Program-made: the position numbers and the translations under genes
Source: Verrucomicrobiaceae bacterium
GTDB lineage: Bacteria; Verrucomicrobiota; Verrucomicrobiia; Verrucomicrobiales; Akkermansiaceae
Length of the DNA: 64,000 nt
Direction of reading: 5' to 3'
Assembly (NCBI GenBank): GCA_027486655.1
Contig: JAIXOR010000016.1
Span: 62,001-126,000, forward strand
Notes under the pieces: generated by a model
What the model was told of the DNA's origin: nothing
Databases searched by the model: none
What the model saw: only the letters and a program-made list of their open reading frames with translations
Part shown: in pieces, positions 51,791-61,860 of the stretch
Layout: the number at the start of each line of letters is the position of its first letter
Numbering within the stretch: the stretch's first letter is position 1

Positions 51791-54700
51791 TGTTCTCGAA
51801 CTCTCCGGTTCCAACAGCGGCACCGGCCGCATCCGCGGCCCGCTCACCGTCAATGCCGAGGCGGAAGTGCGCCTCACTAACGACGACGGCACGGGCTTTG
51901 GCTACAATGATGCGCGCATCAGCTCGCTTTCCATCAACGGCGGCGCGGTTAGCTCGGCGGGAACCCTCCACATCTGGAACCTCGCGGGCGGCGTGAACCT
52001 CACCGGCGGCTCGCTTTCCAGCAACGACGGCGTTTCCTCGGCCACCGCTCCGCAGCTCGAATGGGGAAACACCACACTCACCAGCAACGCCAGCGCGGAT
52101 ACCGCCACTGTCGCCGGCCGCATCCACATCCGGCGCGACGCGGCCCCGATGCTACGGGTCAACGTGGCTGACGGATCTGCCGCCACCGACCTGCTCATCT
52201 CCGCAGCGCTCACCGAGTCTGGCTCGGGTTGCGGCTTGGTGAAATCCGGTGCGGGCACGCTGAAACTGGGTGGCGCGGTCAATCTAACTGGTTTCCTCAC
52301 CGTTAATGCTGGCACGCTGGACCTCTCCACCGCCACGCTCGGCGAAAGCGCCCGCATCAACGTGGTTTCAGGGGCGCAGTTCATCCCGCCCACCAGCGGG
52401 CTTCCCGCCACGGCGGCTCTCTACGTCAACGGCCAGAAACTATCACCCGGCACCTGGGGCGCTCCGGGCAGCGTCGCCGCAGGACTGGCTCAATTCGAGT
52501 CGCCGGTCATTTCCGGCTCCACCGTGATCACCGTCCCGGACACCGGAATCTCGAACCGCGAACGCTGGAAATCGCTCAAATACGGCATTTTCAGCCACTA
52601 CACTCGCTGGGCCACTGGAACCGGCGACGTGAACGAGGCCGCAGATGCGTTCAACGCGCAGCAATACGCCGACGATCTGGAGCAGGCTGGCGTGCAATAT
52701 GTCGTCTGGACGGCTTGGCATGGGAGCACATTCCCGATGTTCCCAAGCCAGACGATGGTGAAATACGGCTGGCCGAATCGTTTCTCCACCCGTGATACCG
52801 TCAACGACATGATCGACGCGGTGAAGGCCAAGGGCATCCGCGTCTATCTTTACACCCATCCCTATCAGCCGATCACTTCGCCGAACTCGCGGCACAATGA
52901 TTTCATCAACGAGCTCTATGCCGAGCTCATCGCCCGCTACGGTTCGCGCATCGACGGACTGTGGATCGATGAAAACCAGATCAACGGCGACCAGGACAGC
53001 CTGGTGGACTACAAACGCCTGATGACCACCATCAAGGAGGGCAACCCGGAGTTGGTGACGATGCAGAACGGCGGGCAGATGTACACGGTGGACATGGGCG
53101 GCCCGGAGATCGTCGGCAATTGGAATTTCGGTTGGTCCGAGTCCATGTATAACCTGGTCAACCCCGGATCCGGCCCGGGCATGGATGACATGCTGCGCAC
53201 CACCGTGCTTGAAGCTTCGGCGAATTTCGAAGGTGGCGGCATGCATTGGAGTATCGATGGCGTGGCCAACGGCGGATTGGTGGAAACGACTCGCGCCTTA
53301 GCCCTCGGTCGCTACCTCGCGCCGATCCGCTCGTCCGTCTGCGAAACCACCCCAAGCGCCAGTTTTCCCCCGCCTTACAAGGATGGCCGGACCGTCAGCT
53401 ACAGCACGGTGGACTGGGTGGCGACGACCTCGATGGATGAAACCAAGGAATTCATCCATGTCCTCAAGGCTCCTTCCGGAAACACGCTCACGTTGCCCGG
53501 CACCGCGGATGGCAAGGTGTTCAGCAGCGCGACCTTGATAGCCTCGCTGCAACCCGGCGGCGGCACCCAACAATACCTCGGCCTGCCGATGGCCATGCTC
53601 CAGACGCCGCGCGGCATACTGCTGACACTTCCCAGTGGTGTTTCCTGGAGTTCTCTCGATACCGTGATCCAGCTCGACGTTGTTTCTAAAGGTGGCTCTG
53701 GCATGGTCAATGACACCAGCACGTCCATCACTTACAGCGGATCTTCGTGGTATTATCAAAATCACCGCGGGACAGGGGAGTTCAACGATGACATTCATTC
53801 CACAACTGCCAACGGCGATTCATTCACCTTCACCTTCTCCGGCACCGATGTGGAATACATCGCCTCTCGCTCTGCGAATCGCGGTCCGGTGGACATTTAC
53901 ATCGACGAGGTGTTCCAAGCGACGGTGGACCTTTCGAGCGGAACTCCAACCGGCAGTCGCCAGTCGGTTTTCAAAAAGTCCGGTCTTGCCCGTGGCACGC
54001 ACACGCTCCGCTGTGTCAAAATGGGAGGATCCTACATGGATTCCGACGCATTCCGCGTGAGCGAGCTTGTCAATGACGGCGATGCGGATCTGGCCGCCGG
54101 TTTCCCATCCACCTACAACCTCGGTGCCCGCTCAGCCGCTTACACTGGCAGGTGGCAGCCGGGCTCTGGTGCTGTGGCCTGGATCACTCCGGGAACCGGA
54201 ATCCATGCAGGTGCGGAACCTCTAACAGGCTCCCTCCCCACTTCCGGTGATTCGTTCGAGTTTTCCTTCTACGGCACTGCGGCAAGCGTCACGGTGGGCA
54301 GCCAGCATGCCTGGGGCTATTTCTATTTCATGGTCGATGGCGTGTTCCAAACCAATGTCCAGGTCTCCACCAGCAGCGGTTTGCAAACCTTCTCCACCGG
54401 CACGCTGCCGCTCGGCAACCATACGATCAAAGGCATCGTCTGGAGAGCCACGGGCGATCCGTTCCAGCCCGGTGTGAACGGCTTCACCGTCACCCGGCCC
54501 GATTTGTGGAACTACCAGACCGGCCGCGGGTATGGCGAGATCGGCGACGATGTCCACTACACCGACGTCAATCCCGGCGCCTTCTCCTATGCCTTCACCG
54601 GCTCGGGCGTGGATGTGATCACCACCCGCGACAGCGATGCGCGCATGGCCTGGTTCGGCGTTTCCGGCATGGGCCGTTCGGTCGGAGCTCGCCGCAACAA

Positions 54701-56432
54701 CTACTCGCCCGTCCGCCAGACCGGCACCAGCGTCTTCAGCATGCCGAATCTAACACCCGGTGCGCACAGCGTTTCCGTGCAGCATGGCGCGAATACCTCG
54801 GGGCTGAACTTCTCCTTCGCCCGCCTGGCCATCGATGCGCTCCGCGTTTACAAGGGCGAGTCCTTGTCCGCGGCTCCGCTCTATTGGGGTGCGACCGGTA
54901 ACGGCGGCTCCGGCACCTGGGACATCGGAGGCACCGCCAACTGGTTCGATGGCGGGCAGGCGACCGCATGGCAGGACTTCGGCGGAAACGACTATAGCGC
55001 CGTCTTCACTGGCACAACGGGAACGGTGAACCTCGCCTCGAACATCAACGCGAACCGTCTCACCTTCAAAACCGCCGGCTACACGTTGCAAGGCAACAGC
55101 CTTACCCTCAACGGCAGCGCCCCGACTCTCACAACGGACGCCAACGCCACCATCGCCTCCGCGCTCGGTGGTTCATCCGGCCTGACCAAAGCCGGCTCCG
55201 GCACGCTGTCCGTCACCGGTCCTAACACCTACACCGGCGCGACCACCATCGCCGCCGGCACTCTGGCCCTGAATGGCTCCTATGCCACGTCCGGCTTCGC
55301 AATTGCCACGGGGGCGGTGCTGGATTTCAACGCCGCCACCGCGCTGAATCTGCTCGCCGTGACTATTTCCGGCACGGGCACGCTGCGCAAGACGGGTTCC
55401 AACCAACTCCTCTGGGGCTCCTCTGCCGCAGTCTTCGCCCTCGGCTCCGATTCGCTCATCGACGTGCAGACGGGAACCTTTGTCGGTGGTTCCAACGCCA
55501 ACGAAAATTGGACTAACAACCTCGCTGATTTAAACGTCGCCGCCGGTACGATCTTCAAGGGAGTCGAGGCCAACGTGCGCGTCGATGTGCTCACCGGCAC
55601 CGGCGTGATCCGCTCCGGCTATTCCGGAGCCGGCTATAGCGCCTTCACCTTTGGCGTGGACAATGGAACCGGGACCTTCAATGGCAGCCTGACCAATGAC
55701 TCCGCACCGGGCAATTTCATCAAAACCGGCACCGGCACCCAGACGCTCGCCGGTTCCAACACCTACACCGGCACCACCACCATCAACGACGGCAAGCTCA
55801 TCATCACCGGCAGCCTGAACAACACCTTGTCGGTCACCATCGCCACCGGCGCGACTTTGGAAATCTCCGGCTCGCTCGCCGTCACCGGTAGCATCGTCAA
55901 CAACGGCACGCTCATCCTCACTGGCGCGCCGCAAATGAGCGCCTTGGGAACCATCACCAACAACGGCACGATCATCAACCTCGTGCCGGGATTCGCGCTT
56001 CCGCCCAATCTCGTGAACAACGGCTCGATTCAATCCGGACCCGGCGTGTCGGTTGACTACACGACATGGGCTTCCAATGCCGGTCTGGCAGGCGGCCCCG
56101 ATTCCGACGACGACGGCGACGGACTCAACAACCGCAGCGAATACGCCTTCGCCCTCAACCCGAAATCCGGCAGCTCCGCCAATCCGATCACCATCCCGCT
56201 CAAGCCCGCCGACGGCACCTTCACCTACACCCGCCGCGATCCCGCTCTTGGAACGAACCTCGCCTACTCCGTCTGGACCTCCCCGGATCTGGCAAGCTGG
56301 ACGCAAGACGCATCCGCCAGCCAGACCGTGACCTCCACCCAGGGCGACGTGCAATCCGTCCGCGTCACCATCTCCCCAAGCCGTCTCTCCAGTTCCAAAC
56401 TCTTCGTTCAGGTTCGCGCCACCATCCCCTGA
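49704..56432 (+). CDS. giant secreted beta-strand-repeat protein with embedded GH29-like fucosidase domain
   Basis: 2242 residues. A signal peptide (MKRQFSPFLRSALFAATVFG) is followed by a beta-helix-like region of autotransporter-associated repeats (GTLTLSGANTYTGTTTINGG) to ~935. A GH29-like TIM barrel follows (about 951-1330: RWKSLKYGIFSHYTRW, YVVWTAWHG), with nucleophile candidate Asp1089 in GLWIDENQ. Next come three beta-sandwich modules (about 1335-1700; YYQNHRGTGEFNDDIH, YQTGRGYGEIGDDVHY), a second repeat block (about 1726-2115), and a C-terminal domain with DSDDDGDGLNNRSEYAF and YSVWTSPDLASW. No autotransporter barrel or PEP-CTERM is seen. Probably a surface adhesin-enzyme for fucosylated glycan. 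ATG 49704 starts the signal peptide. Confidence 0.88.
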   Translation: MKRQFSPFLRSALFAATVFGLGTAAQAGTYSWNTTTGNWDSSSANWTGAGSTWVDGNDAVFNNTATASTITLIGTINATSLLIGNNGNNANYSITGGTLNNSGTLIVQGSGGNSGSYTANPTTTINSSVAVAGSTLIGRANLAISGGNYTTNRFTANPTSADWANITISGGTVTATNGIDGTHGTTGSNGSTATFALNLNGGTLYTPSIRVADREAGTNNNAWLTFNGTTVKPTADTTSFITLYGGNQNSYISNGGAIIDTYDDVAATARNITIGVNLRNTTGQTGTLTKNGAGTLTLSGANTYTGTTTINGGTLALQNTYGSSGFSMASGTMLDLNVAGTDRNCATTTFSGTGTLLKTGSNMVVWGAGAATFNLGSGALIDVQGGTFTGGSNANEVWTSNLSDLNVASGATFNTVEANVRVNKITGTGTIKTGYSGAGYANFTIGVDNGSSTFGGSVQNSTSNGNLVKTGSGTIILSGNNSHGGATTISGGSLEFSGTNTIGAVTANGGGVSFTGGTTTISGNLSQTMDGGNAITIINSTVTMNQLYSGANDLGSIGMAFTIGAGADVTATGGTFSRTWRGSGGMFLNGGTLRTSYLAANSASSGLNDRGYIHFNGTRIVATANQSNFIQLAGGANYGNENFAKLNATTTFDAAGSNIGIGVELRGTGGLTKDGVGTLTLSGANTYTGGTTVNTGVLELSGSNSGTGRIRGPLTVNAEAEVRLTNDDGTGFGYNDARISSLSINGGAVSSAGTLHIWNLAGGVNLTGGSLSSNDGVSSATAPQLEWGNTTLTSNASADTATVAGRIHIRRDAAPMLRVNVADGSAATDLLISAALTESGSGCGLVKSGAGTLKLGGAVNLTGFLTVNAGTLDLSTATLGESARINVVSGAQFIPPTSGLPATAALYVNGQKLSPGTWGAPGSVAAGLAQFESPVISGSTVITVPDTGISNRERWKSLKYGIFSHYTRWATGTGDVNEAADAFNAQQYADDLEQAGVQYVVWTAWHGSTFPMFPSQTMVKYGWPNRFSTRDTVNDMIDAVKAKGIRVYLYTHPYQPITSPNSRHNDFINELYAELIARYGSRIDGLWIDENQINGDQDSLVDYKRLMTTIKEGNPELVTMQNGGQMYTVDMGGPEIVGNWNFGWSESMYNLVNPGSGPGMDDMLRTTVLEASANFEGGGMHWSIDGVANGGLVETTRALALGRYLAPIRSSVCETTPSASFPPPYKDGRTVSYSTVDWVATTSMDETKEFIHVLKAPSGNTLTLPGTADGKVFSSATLIASLQPGGGTQQYLGLPMAMLQTPRGILLTLPSGVSWSSLDTVIQLDVVSKGGSGMVNDTSTSITYSGSSWYYQNHRGTGEFNDDIHSTTANGDSFTFTFSGTDVEYIASRSANRGPVDIYIDEVFQATVDLSSGTPTGSRQSVFKKSGLARGTHTLRCVKMGGSYMDSDAFRVSELVNDGDADLAAGFPSTYNLGARSAAYTGRWQPGSGAVAWITPGTGIHAGAEPLTGSLPTSGDSFEFSFYGTAASVTVGSQHAWGYFYFMVDGVFQTNVQVSTSSGLQTFSTGTLPLGNHTIKGIVWRATGDPFQPGVNGFTVTRPDLWNYQTGRGYGEIGDDVHYTDVNPGAFSYAFTGSGVDVITTRDSDARMAWFGVSGMGRSVGARRNNYSPVRQTGTSVFSMPNLTPGAHSVSVQHGANTSGLNFSFARLAIDALRVYKGESLSAAPLYWGATGNGGSGTWDIGGTANWFDGGQATAWQDFGGNDYSAVFTGTTGTVNLASNINANRLTFKTAGYTLQGNSLTLNGSAPTLTTDANATIASALGGSSGLTKAGSGTLSVTGPNTYTGATTIAAGTLALNGSYATSGFAIATGAVLDFNAATALNLLAVTISGTGTLRKTGSNQLLWGSSAAVFALGSDSLIDVQTGTFVGGSNANENWTNNLADLNVAAGTIFKGVEANVRVDVLTGTGVIRSGYSGAGYSAFTFGVDNGTGTFNGSLTNDSAPGNFIKTGTGTQTLAGSNTYTGTTTINDGKLIITGSLNNTLSVTIATGATLEISGSLAVTGSIVNNGTLILTGAPQMSALGTITNNGTIINLVPGFALPPNLVNNGSIQSGPGVSVDYTTWASNAGLAGGPDSDDDGDGLNNRSEYAFALNPKSGSSANPITIPLKPADGTFTYTRRDPALGTNLAYSVWTSPDLASWTQDASASQTVTSTQGDVQSVRVTISPSRLSSSKLFVQVRATIP

Positions 56433-56765
56433 TCATCTGTAGCCCCCCGGCATGGCCAATTTATGGCCAATCATGACCATGGCGGACGTCTGAGTTTTTA
56501 ATCTATTGTGCTTTGTTACATAGAGTTCTCTCCGCGTCTCCACCCCAAAGGCTACTCACGGACCGATCCCTCTTTCATTCAAAATCCATCATTTGAAATC
56601 CAAAATTCCCTTCCCCCGGCATCCCTAGTTTTAGGGACATGACGGGATTTCAGAATCCGCCATGTTTGCATTGTTTTTCCCAAGTTCGCATCGGAACACC
56701 CGCTTTTTGAACACAGGTGGGTGATCCATGCATCATTTATAGTTTTCGATCAACCCTCCAACCTC
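56433..56765. other. 333-nt intergenic region between surface-protein genes
   Basis: AT-rich compared with its surroundings and without a gene. It holds a direct repeat ATGGCCAAT (near 56453 and 56465) and the conserved 34-bp element (56619-56652). A promoter for the second surface protein is expected here. Confidence 0.5.
56619..56652. promoter_or_regulatory. conserved 34-bp upstream element, copy 2
   Basis: A perfect dyad CCCTAGTTTTAGGG followed by ACATGACGGGATTTCA; one base differs from the copy at 49593-49626. It lies 113 nt before the ATG at 56766. The flanking sequences differ, so conservation is confined to the element. Confidence 0.65.
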
Positions 56766-58850
56766 ATGAAAACCAAAGCCAATCCCTTCCTCCGTTCCGC
56801 TCTCTTCACTGCCGCCACACTTGCTTGCTGCCTCTCCGCTCAGGCCGGGGTTTACAACTGGGCCACCACTAGTGGTGATTGGGACACCTCCTCCGCCAAC
56901 TGGACCGGCGCAGGCTCGACCTGGGTGGATGGCAACGACGCCGTGTTCAACAATACCGCCACGGCTTCCACCATCACGCTGAGTGGCACGATCAACGCGA
57001 CGAGCTTGCTTTTCGGCAATAATGGGAACAACGCCAATTACTCCCTCACCGGCGGTGCGCTCAATAACAGCGGCACGCTCATCGTGCAAGGAAGTGGTGG
57101 CAACAGCGGCACCTACTCCAATAACCCTACCGTCACGATCAACTCGACCGTTGCGGTTACCGGCTCCACACTCGTCGGACGTGCGAATTTCACCATCTCC
57201 GGCGGCACCTACACGACCAGCCGGTTTACGGCCAATCCCACCAGCGCCGATTGGGGCAACGTGACGATTTCCGGCGGCACTGTGACCGCAACTAACGGCA
57301 TCGACGGCACCTATGGAACGACCGGCAGCAACGGCACGACCGCCACCTTCGCGCTCAACCTCAACGGCGGCACGCTTTACGCGCCGTCGATCAAGGTGGC
57401 CGACCGCGAGGCGGGAACCAATAACAACGCCTGGCTGACGTTCAATGGAACCACGGTGAAGCCCACCGCCGATACCGGGACCTTTATCACACTCTACGGA
57501 GGCAACCAAAATTCCTACATCTCCAACGGCGGAGCGATCATCGACACCTATGATGATGTGGCCGCCACCGCGCGCAACATCACCATTGGCGTCAATTTGA
57601 GAAACACCACCGGGCAGACCGGAACGCTCACAAAAAATGGTGCGGGCACGCTGACGCTCTCCGGTGCCAACACCTACACGGGAACGACGACCATCAACGG
57701 CGGCGCGCTGGTGCTCCAGAATACCTATGCGAGTTCCGGGTTCTCCATTAGCTCCGGAGCGGTGCTTGAGTTGAACGTGGCAGGCAGTGACCGGAATTGT
57801 GCGACAACCACTTTCAGTGGTGCGGGAACACTTCTCAAGACCGGTTCCAACATGGTGGTATGGGGAGCCAGTGCGGCCACATTCAACCTTGGTGCCGGAG
57901 CTCTCATCGATGTGCAAGGCGGCACCTTCAAGGGCGGCTCGAACGCCAATGAAGTATGGACTTCAAACCTTTCCGACCTGAATGTGGCCTCCGGGGCTTT
58001 GTTTGACGGGGTTGAGGCCAATGTCCGGGTCAACAAGATCACCGGAACCGGCACGATCAGGACGGGCTTCGGTGGAGCTGGATACGCGAACCTCACCATC
58101 GGTGTGGACAATGGCAGCAGTACCTTCGGCGGCTCTATCCAGAATTCCACGAGCACCGGCAACTTGGTCAAAGCCGGTTCCGGAAGCATCATTCTCTCTG
58201 GAAACAACAGCTACGGCGGCACGACCACCATCAGCGGCGGCTCTTTGGAGTTCTCCGGCACCAACAGCATCGGTGCGGTGACCGCCAACGGCGGCAGCGT
58301 CAGCTTCACCGGCGGCACCACCACCATCAACGGCAATCTCAGACAGACCATGGATGGCGGGAATGCGATCTCCATCACCAACAGCACGGTGACCATGAAC
58401 CAGCTTTACAGCGGTGCCAATGACCTCGGTTCGATCGGCATGGCGTTCACGATCGGCGCGGGTGCCGATGTGACGGCGACCGGCGGCACCTTCAGCCAAA
58501 CCTGGCGCGGCTCCGGCGGCATGTTCCTCAATGGCGGCACGCTGCGCACCTCGTATCTTGCCGCTAACAGCAGCACGATCCCTTGGCTCAACAACCGTGG
58601 CTACATTCATTTCAACGGCACGAAGATCGTCGCCTCCGCGAACCAAGCAAACTTCATCCAACTTGTGGGCGGAGCGAACTATGCTAACGAAAACTTCGCC
58701 CGACTGGAATCCTTGACCGAATTCGACACGTCCGGATACAACATCGGCATTGGCGTCATTCTCAATGGCAGCGGCGGACTGAAAAAGTCCGGGCGCGGCA
58801 TTCTCACGCTTTCCGGTGTGAACACCTACACCGGAGCCACCAGCGTCGAT
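56766..58850 (+). repeat. paralogous block B
   Basis: Sister of block A (49704-51790) and block C (59761-61860); encodes the repeat region with near-identical peptides such as FALNLNGGTLYAPSIKVADR and ITLYGGNQNSYISNGGAIID. Confidence 0.8.
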
Positions 58851-59702
58851 GGCGGCACCTTACACCTTACCGGCTCCCTCGCCTCGGCAAGCACTGTCAC
58901 AGTCGGCGGCTCCACCGCCACAGATTCACCGACGCTCACTGGAGCAGGCGGCACGGTCAGTGGAAATCTCATTATCGACTCCGCAGGTGGCGGCGCGGCG
59001 GGAACCATCAATCCGGGCACCGCAGGCACCACAGGCACCCTCAATGCCGGAAACACCACCATCGCCGGCACTTATGCCTGCGACATCAGCGGTGTCGATG
59101 CTGACCTCCTCGCCGTCACCGGCGATCTAGATGTCAACGGTGCCACACTCGCGATTTCCGGCGCGCTCACAGCACCAAGTTATACGATCGCCACCTACAC
59201 CGGTTCGTTATCCGGCACCTTCACCGTTACTCCGGCCCTGCCTTCGGGATATGCTTTGGATACCGCCACCGCCGGACAGATCAAACTAGTGCTCACCGCT
59301 AATGACTACGATTCATGGATCAGTGGTCCTTCTGGCTACTTCCCCGGTGAAACCGACTTGGCCATCATCGGCAGCACCGCCGATCCCGATGGTGACGGAC
59401 TCACTAACCAAGAGGAATACGCCTTCGGTCTAACACCCAACAGCGGTTCCTCGGTCAATCCGATCCTCGCTCAGCTCAACAAGGATACCGGCACCTTCAC
59501 CTATCAGCGCCGTAAGCCCTCGCTCACCGGTCTGACATCCTACAAGATCCTAACTTCCACCGATCTCGTCACTTGGGTCGAAGATACCACTGCCGGACAA
59601 GTCGCCACCGAAATTCCCTCCACGGACAACGAAAGCGTCGTCGTCACTCTGACTACGCCACCCGCCTCCGCGATGTTCTTCGTCCGCGTCAGCGCCAACT
59701 GA
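56766..59702 (+). CDS. secreted beta-strand-repeat surface protein (second paralogue)
   Basis: 978 residues with a signal peptide (MKTKANPFLRSALFTAATLA). The bulk is the same beta-strand repeat architecture as the first paralogue (repeats like GTLTLSGANTYTGTTTING at ~300 and GILTLSGVNTYTGATSVDGG near ~690). It ends in the C-terminal domain DPDGDGLTNQEEYAFGLTP plus YKILTSTDLVTWVED, which resembles a Ca-binding thrombospondin-3-like motif followed by a beta module common in Verrucomicrobial exported proteins. It lacks the GH29 domain. It has its own copy of the 34-bp element. Function probably adhesion or surface-layer building; no enzyme domain seen. Confidence 0.88.
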   Translation: MKTKANPFLRSALFTAATLACCLSAQAGVYNWATTSGDWDTSSANWTGAGSTWVDGNDAVFNNTATASTITLSGTINATSLLFGNNGNNANYSLTGGALNNSGTLIVQGSGGNSGTYSNNPTVTINSTVAVTGSTLVGRANFTISGGTYTTSRFTANPTSADWGNVTISGGTVTATNGIDGTYGTTGSNGTTATFALNLNGGTLYAPSIKVADREAGTNNNAWLTFNGTTVKPTADTGTFITLYGGNQNSYISNGGAIIDTYDDVAATARNITIGVNLRNTTGQTGTLTKNGAGTLTLSGANTYTGTTTINGGALVLQNTYASSGFSISSGAVLELNVAGSDRNCATTTFSGAGTLLKTGSNMVVWGASAATFNLGAGALIDVQGGTFKGGSNANEVWTSNLSDLNVASGALFDGVEANVRVNKITGTGTIRTGFGGAGYANLTIGVDNGSSTFGGSIQNSTSTGNLVKAGSGSIILSGNNSYGGTTTISGGSLEFSGTNSIGAVTANGGSVSFTGGTTTINGNLRQTMDGGNAISITNSTVTMNQLYSGANDLGSIGMAFTIGAGADVTATGGTFSQTWRGSGGMFLNGGTLRTSYLAANSSTIPWLNNRGYIHFNGTKIVASANQANFIQLVGGANYANENFARLESLTEFDTSGYNIGIGVILNGSGGLKKSGRGILTLSGVNTYTGATSVDGGTLHLTGSLASASTVTVGGSTATDSPTLTGAGGTVSGNLIIDSAGGGAAGTINPGTAGTTGTLNAGNTTIAGTYACDISGVDADLLAVTGDLDVNGATLAISGALTAPSYTIATYTGSLSGTFTVTPALPSGYALDTATAGQIKLVLTANDYDSWISGPSGYFPGETDLAIIGSTADPDGDGLTNQEEYAFGLTPNSGSSVNPILAQLNKDTGTFTYQRRKPSLTGLTSYKILTSTDLVTWVEDTTAGQVATEIPSTDNESVVVTLTTPPASAMFFVRVSAN

Positions 59703-59760
59703 TCTTCCATTCAATGTTCAGAATTCAACTTTCAAAATCCCCCGTCATCCCTCCTATCCG

Positions 59761-61860
59761 ATGAAAGCCAAAGTCAGTTCTTACCTCCACTCCACAATCG
59801 CCCTTGCCACCATGCTCGCGCTTGGTAACGTGGCCCACGCTGCGACCTACAGCTGGGCCACCACCACTGGCACCTGGGATACGACGACGGCCAACTGGAC
59901 CGGCACGGGCACGACCTGGGTCAACGGCAATGACGCGGTATTCAACAACACCGGTACCCTTTCCACCATCACCCTCAGCGGCACGATCAATGCTACAAGC
60001 TTGCTTGTCGGCAATAATGGAAACAACGCCAACTACTCCCTCAGCGGCGGTACGCTCAACAACAGCGGCACGCTCATCGTACAAGGAAGTGGTGGCAACA
60101 GCGGAAATTACGCCGGCAACCCGACCACTACAATCAATTCGACGGTTTCAGTGACCGGCTCCACTCTCATCGGGCGGGCGAATTTTACCATCTCAGGCGG
60201 CACCTACACGACCAGCCGATTCACCGCCAATCCAACCAGTGCCGACTGGGCCAACCTAACCATCTCCGGTGGCACCGTGACCGCAATCAACGGCATCGAC
60301 GGCACTTATGGCACGACCGGCACCAATGGCACGGGGGCCACCTTCGCCCTCAATCTCAACGGCGGCACGCTTTACACGCCGTCGATCAAGGTGGCCGACC
60401 GTGAACTCGGAGGCGGCAATAGCGCCTGGCTGACCTTCAATGGCACGACAGTGAAAGCCACCGCCGACACCACAAGCTTCATCACTCTCTATGGTGGCAA
60501 TCAGAACGCCTACATTTCCAACGGTGGTGCGATCATCAATACTTTCGATGACGTTGCCAACACCGCCCGCAACATTACCATTGGTGTCAGCTTGAGAAAC
60601 ACCACCGGACAGACCGGAACACTGACCAAACAAGGGACAGGAACGCTGACTCTCTCCGGTGCGAACACTTACAGCGGCGCAACTACCATAAGTGGAGGGA
60701 CGTTAAAGTTACAAAATTCCTATGCCAGCAGCGGCTTCGCCATTTCATCCGGCGCGGTGCTTGATCTGAATGTGGCCAGCGGGTCGAGGGATGGAGCCAG
60801 TACCACCTTTTCGGGAGCGGGAACCTTGCTTAAGACCGGCGCGGGAACATCCGTCTGGGGCGGCGGAGCAGCTACCTTTTCGCTGGGGTCCGGTTCTTTG
60901 ATTGACGTCCAAGAGGGTGTTCTCATCGGTGGCTCGAACGCCAACGAAGTCTGGACCAATAACAAATCCGACCTGAACGTCGCGAGCGGGGCGACCTTCA
61001 AAACGGTGGAAGCCAACGTCCGCGTGAACAAAATCACTGGGACCGGTACCATTGGCACCGGCTACAACGGCGCGGGCTACGCGAACCTCACCATCGGCGT
61101 GGACAACGGCAGCAGCACCTTCGGTGGTGTGATCCAGAATACCGATAACAATTCAAGCTTTGTGGGTAATCTGGTCAAGGCGGGCTCGGGCAAGATCACA
61201 CTCGCAGGCAACAACACCTACAAGGGCACCACCACCGTCAGCGGTGGAACGCTGGAATTCTCGGGCAATAACACCATCGGTGCGGTGACCGCGAACGGCG
61301 GTAGCGTCAGTTTCACCGGCGGCACCACCGCGATCAACGGCAACCTCAGCCAAACCATGGATGGCGGACATGCGATCACGATCACCAACAGCACGGTGAC
61401 CATGAACCAGCTTTACAGTGGTGCCAATGACCTGACTTCCCTCGGCATGGCCTTCACGATCGGCGCAGGTGCCGACGTGACAGCGACGGGTGGCGTATTC
61501 AGTCAAACCTGGCGTGGCTCCGGCGGCATGTTCCTCAATGGTGGCACGCTGCGGACGCCGTATCTTGCAGCCAATAGCTCGACCACATCGTTTCTCAACG
61601 ACAGAGCTTACATTCATTTCAACGGCACCAAGATTGTTGCCACCGCGAATCAGAGCAATTTCATCCAGCTTGTCGGTGGCGTGAACTATGGCAATGAGAA
61701 CTTCGCCAAACTGGAATCCACCACGACATTCGACACGGCGGGATATGGCATCGGCATCGGCGTCGAACTCCGGGGCACCGGCGGCCTGACCAAGGACGGC
61801 ACGGGCACGTTGACCCTCTCCGGCGCGAACACCTACACCGGCGCCACCACCGTCAATGCA
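59761..61860 (+). repeat. paralogous block C
   Basis: Sister of blocks A and B, more diverged (for example GGGNSAWLTFNGTTVKATAD against the TNNNAWLTFNGTTVKPTAD form). The divergence order suggests A and B were homogenised more recently. Confidence 0.78.
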
